Part shown: in pieces, positions 6,844 through 11,229 of the stretch
Numbering within the stretch: position 1 is the stretch's first letter
How the letters are laid out: every line of letters starts with the position of its first letter
From: Candidatus Aminicenantota bacterium
Lineage (GTDB): Bacteria; Acidobacteriota; Aminicenantia; Aminicenantales; Aminicenantaceae
Assembly: GCA_030614645.1 (NCBI GenBank)
Contig: JAUWTR010000013.1
Coordinates: forward strand, 1 to 11,229
Reading direction: 5' to 3'
Length of the DNA stretch: 11,229 nucleotides
The notes under the pieces: model-generated
The model's input: only the letters and a program-made list of their open reading frames with translations
Database searches by the model: none
Told to the model about the DNA's origin: nothing
Made by a program: the position numbers and the translations under genes

Positions 6844-6963
6844 TAAAAAAATGGCGATTAAAATTAAAAATAAAGATGAGAAAATCGTTACAATAATCAT
6901 TCTTGAAAAAAATTTGTATATCGCTGTAAAGAAATTAATAATATAAACATCGCCATTTTTTTA
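6844..6963. repeat. 15-bp perfect inverted repeat enclosing 90 bp
   Basis: TAAAAAAATGGCGAT (6844-6858) and ATCGCCATTTTTTTA (6949-6963) are exact reverse complements. The arms begin and end with TA, as termini of TA-targeting elements would. The left arm contains the start codon of a 31-codon ORF, and the right arm begins two bases after its stop. On either strand the distal arm ends in T7, but the 90-nt loop is long for a terminator. Confidence 0.7.
6851..6946 (+). CDS. Possible 31-residue small protein inside the inverted repeat
   Basis: ATG at 6851-6853, TAA at 6944-6946, with AAGG (6840-6843) seven bases upstream. The product is Lys/Ile-rich (begins MAIKIKNKDEKIVTIII, ends VKKLII). It loosely resembles the first strand-turn-strand of STAS anti-anti-sigma proteins, such as the one encoded 155 bp downstream, so it may be a truncated STAS remnant. 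In sequence this AT-rich a 31-codon ORF can occur by chance; the tight fit to the inverted repeat and the plausible ribosome binding site are the reasons to list it. Confidence 0.2.
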   Translation: MAIKIKNKDEKIVTIIILEKNLYIAVKKLII

Positions 6964-6976
6964 TGAATAGATCAGG
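6964..6976 (+). repeat. Diverged motif copy 3, TGAATAGATCAGG
   Basis: Matches TGAATAATTCAGG at 11 of 13 positions on the + strand, 124 bases before the STAS ATG and directly abutting the right arm of the 15-bp inverted repeat. Copy 1, read on its own strand, is likewise preceded by T6 and A, which extends the similarity between these two copies to about 20 bases. Confidence 0.3.
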
Positions 6977-6980
6977 TAAA

Positions 6981-7009
6981 ATAATAATATTTTTTTCCCA
7001 TAATGTAAA
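6981..7009 (-). promoter_or_regulatory. Putative promoter for the phosphatase/kinase operon with a long leader
   Basis: On the minus strand TTTACA (7004-7009) and TATTAT (6981-6986) are 17 bases apart, the same hexamers and spacing as the promoter at 3004-3032. Transcription from near 6974 would give a leader of about 268 bases containing the 15-bp inverted repeat and the structured element before the phosphatase ATG. AT-rich sequence makes chance matches fairly easy. Confidence 0.4.
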
Positions 7010-7020
7010 GGCAATATGAT

Positions 7021-7049
7021 TTGACATATCTTGTTTATTATAATATTTT
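7021..7049 (+). promoter_or_regulatory. Putative promoter for the STAS/glycosyltransferase operon
   Basis: A perfect TTGACA (7021-7026) is followed 17 bases later by TATTTT (7044-7049, 4 of 6). A perfect TATAAT (7039-7044) lies only 12 bases after the -35 and so probably does not pair with it. The promoter is divergent from the minus-strand one at 6981-7009; the two -35 boxes are 11 bases apart. Confidence 0.4.
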
Positions 7050-7076
7050 TAGTCTGTAAAATAGTGGGGATTTAAA

Positions 7077-7100
7077 ATGGTTTCAAAGCGAGGAGGCTAA
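7077..7100 (+). other. Seven-codon leader ORF abutting the STAS start
   Basis: ATG 7077-7079 opens MVSKRGG and ends in TAA at 7098-7100, immediately followed by the STAS ATG. It contains the STAS Shine-Dalgarno AGGAGG (7091-7096) within its own codons, and GGGGA lies 7 bases upstream of its ATG. It could couple or buffer translation, or be chance. Confidence 0.15.
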
Positions 7101-7439
7101 ATGAAGATCGCTAAGGATTTTCGAGAAGGAGTTGTTATTATTAGACCAGATGAAAAACATATTGATGGCTATATGGCGATTGATTTTAAATCCAAATTAA
7201 ATGAAATTGTTCAAAATGGGGGAGAAAAAATAGTTATTGATTTATCCCGGTTAGAATTTATTGACAGTTCCGGCCTGGGAGCTATGGTTTCCGTGCTAAA
7301 AAAAACAGGGATGCCGGGAAAAGTCATATTGTGCGGTGTTAAAGACGGAGTAAGATCTATCCTTGAATTAACCCGTCTTGATAAAGTTTTTCCTATTTAT
7401 CATTCTGTTAAAGAAGCTGTAGCGAGTTTTAAGGAATAA
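7101..7439 (+). CDS. STAS-domain anti-anti-sigma factor (RsbV/SpoIIAA-like)
   Basis: A 112-residue single STAS domain, the usual size. The phosphorylation loop FIDSSGLGAM (53-62) places Ser57 at the position equivalent to Ser58 of SpoIIAA, with the preceding strand KIVIDLSRLE typical of the family. When unphosphorylated, such proteins bind the RsbW-type kinase and release the sigma factor; the kinase phosphorylates the serine and a PP2C phosphatase removes the phosphate. Both matching partners are encoded on the opposite strand across the intergenic region. The start is firm: AGGAGG four bases before ATG. The gene is followed after 19 bp by the glycosyltransferase gene, so the two are probably co-transcribed. 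It is cytoplasmic, with no odd residues seen. Confidence 0.9.
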   Translation: MKIAKDFREGVVIIRPDEKHIDGYMAIDFKSKLNEIVQNGGEKIVIDLSRLEFIDSSGLGAMVSVLKKTGMPGKVILCGVKDGVRSILELTRLDKVFPIYHSVKEAVASFKE

Positions 7440-7458
7440 AGAGTTTTTTAGAGCTATT

Positions 7459-8721
7459 ATGACTAGAATCATAAAAAATCCGGATAAGGTTAAAAAGGCT
7501 GAGATTGTAGTCGGTATCCCTTCTTATAAGGAGGGAGATTCCATAGGATTTGTCCTGTCCCAGATCGATAAGGGCCTCTCTCAGTATTTCGGACAAAAAG
7601 AAAGTGTTATTATCAATGTGGATAATAATTCTCCCGATAATACTAGAAAAGTTTTTTTGCAGACAAAAACCAATGCTTCAAAACTTTATATTTCAACTCC
7701 TCCAGGGACCAGAGGGAAAGGACGGAACATTAAAAATCTAATAGAAGCTGGAGTAGAATTAGGGGCTAAGGCTATAGTGATGCTTGATGCGGATTTAAAA
7801 AGCATTACTCCCCGGTGGATCCAATACCTTATTGAACCTATCTATATGGGACATGACTATGTAATTCCCATTTATGTACGGCACAAATATGACGGGACTA
7901 TAACTAATAATATCACCTATCCTTTAACCCGGATTTTATATGGCCTGAGGACGAGACAGCCTATAGCGGGAGATTTTGGGTTTTCCGGCAAACTTGCCCG
8001 TGCTTATCTGACAGAAAAGACCTGGGATGAGAATGTATATGAATATGGTATAGATATATGGATGACAACTATTGCTATTGTACGTGGGTTTAAGGTCTGC
8101 CAGACTTTTCTCGGGGCCTCAAAATCTCATCGTACTAAAGACCCCGGAACTCATCTAGGGCCGATGTTTTTTCAGGTAGTGGGGACGGTTTTTAAATTAG
8201 TAATGGATTTTGAATATTTATGGAAAGACACCTCAAAAAGCTTTCCTACCAATATTTTTGGTTTCGGCCTGGGAGTTAAAGAGGATCCTCCGGAAGTTAA
8301 GGTCGACACTTCTAATCTTTTTAAAAAGTTTGTTTCCGGTCTTAAAGAATATAGGACTATCTGGGAAAAAATTATTGCTCCCCTGAATTTAGAGGAGCTT
8401 TTGGCAGTACAGGAAGTTTCTGAAAAAAAGGTCAGTGTACCAGCTGATCTCTGGGCCAGGATACTTTTTGATTATATTGTAGCTTTTCGTGATAAATTGG
8501 TCCCTAGAACAAAGTTATTGAATTCATTGATTCCTATTTATTACGTCAGGACACTTGGATTTGTTAATTCGACCCGGGATATGGATACAAAAGCAGCCGA
8601 AGATTTTTTAGAGATAGAGTGCCGTAATATGGAAGTTGAGATCTATTATCTGATCGCCAAATGGAACCAGACTCCCCGCAAAGACGGGATACCATCGATC
8701 ATCCAATATCTTGAAGAATAA
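7459..8721 (+). CDS. GT-A glycosyltransferase, glucosylglycerate / glucosyl-3-phosphoglycerate synthase-like
   Basis: A 420-residue GT-A fold glycosyltransferase. It has the nucleotide-sugar-binding start VVGIPSYKEGDSI (17-29), INVDNNSPDNT (52-62), GTRGKGRNI (83-91) and the metal-binding DxD as DAD (110-112). QPIAGDFGFSG (167-177) resembles the QPLAGE motif of GT81 enzymes, followed by YEYGIDIW (194-201) in the place of their GYGVE region. GT81/GT78-type enzymes make glucosylglycerate or mannosylglycerate precursors, compatible solutes for osmotic or nitrogen stress; this assignment is from motif memory, and other GT2-like roles remain possible. Length fits the longer members of that group. 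No membrane segment is seen. The Shine-Dalgarno is weak (GAG about 6 bases before ATG), consistent with translation following the STAS gene 19 bp upstream. Its end lies 13 bp from the converging epimerase. Confidence 0.7.
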   Translation: MTRIIKNPDKVKKAEIVVGIPSYKEGDSIGFVLSQIDKGLSQYFGQKESVIINVDNNSPDNTRKVFLQTKTNASKLYISTPPGTRGKGRNIKNLIEAGVELGAKAIVMLDADLKSITPRWIQYLIEPIYMGHDYVIPIYVRHKYDGTITNNITYPLTRILYGLRTRQPIAGDFGFSGKLARAYLTEKTWDENVYEYGIDIWMTTIAIVRGFKVCQTFLGASKSHRTKDPGTHLGPMFFQVVGTVFKLVMDFEYLWKDTSKSFPTNIFGFGLGVKEDPPEVKVDTSNLFKKFVSGLKEYRTIWEKIIAPLNLEELLAVQEVSEKKVSVPADLWARILFDYIVAFRDKLVPRTKLLNSLIPIYYVRTLGFVNSTRDMDTKAAEDFLEIECRNMEVEIYYLIAKWNQTPRKDGIPSIIQYLEE

Positions 8722-8734
8722 TTCTTTAAAGTTC

Positions 8735-9676
8735 CTACTTGTATGAACTCTTCATCCAGTCAATAGTGCGTTTCAATCCTTCTTTAAGGTTAACAACCGG
8801 GTTATAGCCGAGGATTTCTCTGGCTCTAGTTATATCGGCAAGGGACTGCTTGACATCGCCTTTTCGAACTTTATCGTATATTGGTTTGATATCTTTTCCA
8901 GTAAGATCTTTAAGAATAGTTAAAAGATGGTTTAGAGTTGTGCGGGTGGAAGTGGCTACATTAACGATTTCTCCACTAGTTTTTTTGGCTTTACTGGCCA
9001 GGATATTAGCGGATACAACATTTTCTATAAAAGTAAAGTCTCTGGATTGTTCGCCGTCACCGTAGATAGTAGGGGGTTGGCCTTTCAGTAATGATTCGAT
9101 AAATTTTGGAATAACTGCTGCATATTGGGATTCGGGATTCTGTCTGGGGCCGAATACATTAAAGTAGCGTATGGTCAAGGTTTCTAATCCGAAAACAGAG
9201 CTGAATATTTTACAATAATATTCTCCGGTAAGTTTGGTTATAGCATAGGGTGAAAGCGGATGAGGGATCATATCTTCCTGCTTGAGTAGAGTAGGTGTGT
9301 CTCCATAAGCGGAAGAAGAGGAGGCGTAGATGACTCGTTTAACTTTATTATCGCGGGCTGCAAGGAGGACGTTTAGAGTGCCTGAAATATTACTGTCATT
9401 GGAGGCAACCGGATTTTTAATTGAACGGGGGACTGAGGGCAGAGCTGCCTGATGAAATACAAATTCAATGCCGTTCATTGCCTTCTGGATTGTAGATAGG
9501 TCACGAATATCTCCTTCGATGAATTCGATTTCTGAACGGAAATTATCGAGGGTATGGATATTTCCTGTAGATAGGTTATCAATTACCCGCACTAATTCCT
9601 GATTTTTAAGCAGGCCTTCCACAATGTTTGATCCGATAAAACCGGCACCTCCGGTTACAAGATATTTTGCCTCCAT
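8735..9676 (-). CDS. NAD-dependent nucleotide-sugar epimerase, UDP-GlcNAc 4-epimerase-like (extended SDR)
   Basis: 313 residues, full length for extended short-chain dehydrogenases. It has the Rossmann NAD motif TGGAGFIG (8-15), Asp33 for the adenine ribose (VIDNLSTG), catalytic Ser in YASSSSAYG (117-125), and YAITK with Tyr144 and Lys148. HQAALPSVPRSI (75-86) and YFNVFGPRQNPESQYAAVIPKF (171-192) closely resemble WbpP/TviC-type UDP-N-acetylglucosamine 4-epimerases rather than strict GalE. The product would be UDP-GalNAc, or UDP-Gal if bifunctional, for surface glycans; substrate choice is inference. AGGAG precedes the ATG closely (AAGAGGAGAATC-ATG). It follows nagB on the same strand with a 101-bp gap that holds its own possible -10 box, so it may be transcribed separately. 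Confidence 0.85.
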   Translation of the reverse strand: MEAKYLVTGGAGFIGSNIVEGLLKNQELVRVIDNLSTGNIHTLDNFRSEIEFIEGDIRDLSTIQKAMNGIEFVFHQAALPSVPRSIKNPVASNDSNISGTLNVLLAARDNKVKRVIYASSSSAYGDTPTLLKQEDMIPHPLSPYAITKLTGEYYCKIFSSVFGLETLTIRYFNVFGPRQNPESQYAAVIPKFIESLLKGQPPTIYGDGEQSRDFTFIENVVSANILASKAKKTSGEIVNVATSTRTTLNHLLTILKDLTGKDIKPIYDKVRKGDVKQSLADITRAREILGYNPVVNLKEGLKRTIDWMKSSYK

Positions 9677-9708
9677 GATTCTCCTCTTAAAGAATATTAG
9701 CTTTTCTG

Positions 9709-9714
9709 ATTATA
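9709..9714 (-). promoter_or_regulatory. Possible -10 box upstream of the epimerase gene
   Basis: A perfect TATAAT on the minus strand, 32 bases before the epimerase ATG. No good -35 hexamer is found at 16-18 bases, so it is only a candidate. The same gap contains a T8 run on the minus strand (about 9739-9746) after a G-rich stretch, but no hairpin that would make it a clear nagB terminator. Confidence 0.25.
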
Positions 9715-9777
9715 GTTTACAAGTATTCATATAAGCACAAAAAAAATGCCCTTTACCAAACCACCCTTATCTTGTGT

Positions 9778-10551
9778 TTATTCAAAGTTCTCCACTTCGC
9801 TTTTATGTTCCCAGACCCATTTATAATAATCTTTCCTTTTTAACAAGCTTCCGGCTTCTTCATCTATGATAATTTTAGCCCGGGGGTGAAACTGGAGGGC
9901 GGATGCCGGGCAGGATGCAGTTACTGGCCCTTCCACTGCGTCGGCGATCGGCCTGGCTTTTTCTTCACTTAAGGCAACAAGAATGATTTCTCTAGCTTCA
10001 AGGATAGTGCCTATTCCCATAGTAAGAGTAAAACGCGGTCCCTTAGTAGAGCCAAAATTGTCTCTTAAGGTTTCTTCTGTCAGGGTTTTGACCCTAGTCC
10101 TGGCCTGCAAGGATGATGAGGGTTCATTAAATCCAATATGCCCTTCCTGGCCGATACCCAATAATTGCAAGTCTATACCGCCTTTCTTATTTATCATTTC
10201 TTCGTATAGCAGGCATTCTTTCTCGATATTGTCTGGCATTGAGGGAGGGATGAATATATTTTTTGGATTGATGTTGATGTGATTGAAGAGGTTTTCCTGC
10301 ATATAGGAATGGAAAGTAATGGGATTATCAGGGGGGAATCCTATATATTCATCCAGGTTAAATGTTGCGGTCGCAGAGAAATCAACTTTTTTTTCTTTGT
10401 AAGCTTCTACCAGGCTGCGGTAAACTCCAAGCATAGTTCTGCCGGTAGCAAATCCTAAGACTGAATCGGGTTTTTTTTTAATAATTGATATCAATCTTTT
10501 TGTGACTTCTTTATTTACCTCTTTGGGTGAGGGAAGAATGATGATTTCCAT
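9778..10551 (-). CDS. nagB: Glucosamine-6-phosphate deaminase/isomerase
   Basis: 257 residues, normal for NagB. The family motifs are present: GFATGRTMLGVY (33-44) for phosphate binding, FNLDEYIG (64-71) with Asp67 equivalent to E. coli Asp72, GIGQEGHIGFNEPSSS (132-147) with His138 and Glu143 equivalent to His143 and Glu148, and EEKARPIADAVEGPVT (196-211). Glu136 replaces the Asp141 seen in E. coli, a position I recall as variable among bacteria. The reaction interconverts GlcN-6-P with Fru-6-P and ammonia; it is reversible. The ATG shares one base with the stop of the upstream mutase (TAATG), and GAGAGGAAA lies just before it, so the two are translated from one mRNA. The pairing with a phosphohexomutase suggests use in amino-sugar synthesis as well as breakdown. 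Confidence 0.92.
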   Translation of the reverse strand: MEIIILPSPKEVNKEVTKRLISIIKKKPDSVLGFATGRTMLGVYRSLVEAYKEKKVDFSATATFNLDEYIGFPPDNPITFHSYMQENLFNHININPKNIFIPPSMPDNIEKECLLYEEMINKKGGIDLQLLGIGQEGHIGFNEPSSSLQARTRVKTLTEETLRDNFGSTKGPRFTLTMGIGTILEAREIILVALSEEKARPIADAVEGPVTASCPASALQFHPRAKIIIDEEAGSLLKRKDYYKWVWEHKSEVENFE

Positions 10552-11229
10552 TAGATTTCCTCTCTGATCCTTTCATAGATATCTTGTGCTTTTTCTTTGT
10601 CTCTGGATTCGATAATGATCCGGATAACCGGCTCTGTATTTGAGGGGCGTACATGAAACCAGAATTCCGGATAATCGACTCTCAGTCCGTCTGTTCTGTC
10701 AGTTTTGCCTTTTTTAAATCTTGCATTAAGGCGGGTGAGTATTCTTTTTCTCTCTCTATATGAAGCTCTTATCTTGCTTTTAACCATATAATAATCCGGC
10801 ATTGAGGTTCTTAATTCAGAAACGATTTTATCTGATCTGCAAAGGTATTCCAGGATAAGCGCCATTCCAGAAAAGCTGTCGCGGCAGGTGTGGACATTAG
10901 AGACGATGATTCCGCCATTACCTTCACCGCCTATTCCGGCTTCGAGCTGTTTCATCTTTCTGGAGACATTGATTTCTCCCACTTTCGTCTGAAAGAGTTC
11001 GACTCCTTCCTTAGTGCAAATGTCTGAAATCACCCGGGAAGTAGAGAGATTTACCACAACAGGTGTTTTTTTCTTTTCTGTTAGATAATATTGGACCGCC
11101 AGGGCAAGTGTATATTCCGAGCCGATGGGAATTCCTTTTTCATCAACAACTGCCAACCTGTCTGCATCAGCGTCTTGGGCAAAGCCGATGTCCGCTCCAT
11201 ATTTTTTAACTGCCTTACACAGTGCTGAC
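10551..11229 (-). CDS. Phosphohexomutase (phosphoglucosamine / phosphomannomutase family), C-terminal part
   Basis: The frame is open through the right edge, so the N-terminal half with the active-site serine loop is missing; the TTG at 11154-11156 is an internal codon. Visible are the metal-binding loop QDADADRLAVVD (start of the retained part, about 11142-11175), the sugar-recognition loop GGEGNGGII followed by CRDS, and the C-terminal phosphate-binding loop RPSNTEPVIR. The GEGNGG form is common in GlmM/PMM-type enzymes of archaea and some deep bacterial lineages, whereas typical bacterial GlmM has GGEQSGH. The enzyme interconverts hexose-6-phosphate and hexose-1-phosphate. The adjacent nagB, with one shared base at the stop/start junction, favours glucosamine phosphate as substrate, but mannose or glucose phosphate cannot be excluded. 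Confidence 0.82.
   Translation of the reverse strand, partial: SALCKAVKKYGADIGFAQDADADRLAVVDEKGIPIGSEYTLALAVQYYLTEKKKTPVVVNLSTSRVISDICTKEGVELFQTKVGEINVSRKMKQLEAGIGGEGNGGIIVSNVHTCRDSFSGMALILEYLCRSDKIVSELRTSMPDYYMVKSKIRASYRERKRILTRLNARFKKGKTDRTDGLRVDYPEFWFHVRPSNTEPVIRIIIESRDKEKAQDIYERIREEI

Larger units (their letters stand above)
6724..6976. mobile_element. Possible MITE-like element bounded by imperfect 13-bp inverted repeats
   Basis: CCTGAATTATTCA (6724-6736) and TGAATAGATCAGG (6964-6976) are inverted copies with 11 of 13 matches. The base stretch TAAA lies directly outside both ends (6720-6723 and 6977-6980), as a 4-bp target duplication would. The interior carries a nested cruciform-like element and a second 15-bp inverted repeat, and has no transposase. 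This is consistent with a small non-autonomous element, but the termini are short and AT-rich, and a structured 5' leader would explain much of it equally well. Confidence 0.3.

Noticed and set aside
7021..7044. TTGACA paired with the perfect TATAAT at 7039-7044
   Set aside because: The spacer is only 12 bases, too short for a sigma-70-type promoter, so the weaker TATTTT at 17 bases was preferred.
8722..8760. Possible bidirectional terminator between the glycosyltransferase and epimerase genes
   Set aside because: Only a 5-bp AGTTC/GAACT stem with a 10-base loop and no T-tract. The second arm lies within epimerase codons.
9715..9777. T8 run between nagB and the epimerase gene as a terminator
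   Set aside because: No hairpin of more than a few base pairs could be found before the T-run on the minus strand.
1..11229. tRNA, rRNA, CRISPR array, transposase or phage genes
   Set aside because: None was found on reading both strands: no regularly spaced repeats and no recognisable transposase or integrase product.

Overview
The window reads as a piece of a bacterial chromosome, probably Gram-negative and probably from an uncultivated lineage. The first gene ends in an outer-membrane-style beta-barrel of the DUF5916 type. Most of the rest is AT-rich (by eye about 40% GC) and densely packed with enzymes and signalling proteins. No sequence seen here fixes the phylum. The leftmost ~1.2 kb looks clearly more GC-rich (about 50% by eye) than everything after it, so that part may have a different history or be an assembly join.

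Layout. 1-1156 (+): 3' part of a DUF5916 barrel gene. 1313-2951 (-): a FlK-type hotdog thioesterase downstream of a PLP trans-sulfuration enzyme; the latter has a good promoter (TTTACA, 17 bp, TATTAT). 3133-5094 (+): a complete ABC-F ATPase, converging with a 10-bp overlap on a two-gene minus-strand operon. 5085-6706 (-): a response-regulator/PP2C (RsbU-like) phosphatase followed, through a GTGA stop/start overlap, by an RsbW-like anti-sigma kinase. 6707-7100: a 394-bp intergenic region with unusually rich structure. 7101-8721 (+): an RsbV-like STAS anti-anti-sigma factor with a glucosylglycerate-synthase-like glycosyltransferase. 8735-9676 (-): a UDP-GlcNAc 4-epimerase-like SDR. 9778-11229 (-): glucosamine-6-phosphate deaminase and the C-terminal part of a phosphohexomutase, joined by TAATG.

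How the genes may work together. The phosphatase, kinase and STAS protein are the three parts of a partner-switching module; no sigma factor is visible. The STAS gene shares an apparent transcript with a probable compatible-solute glycosyltransferase, which would fit a stress or osmotic response. The deaminase, mutase and epimerase could together feed UDP-GlcNAc and UDP-GalNAc synthesis for surface polysaccharide.

Main points for a second look: (1) 6724-6976, a 253-bp block bounded by imperfect 13-bp inverted repeats with a TAAA on each side. It holds a five-helix foldable element and a 15-bp inverted repeat that neatly brackets a 31-codon ORF. It is either a small mobile element or the long structured 5' leader of the phosphatase/kinase operon. 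(2) The receiver domain of the phosphatase has Gly (GGC) where the phospho-accepting Asp (GAC) should be, with the rest of the domain intact.
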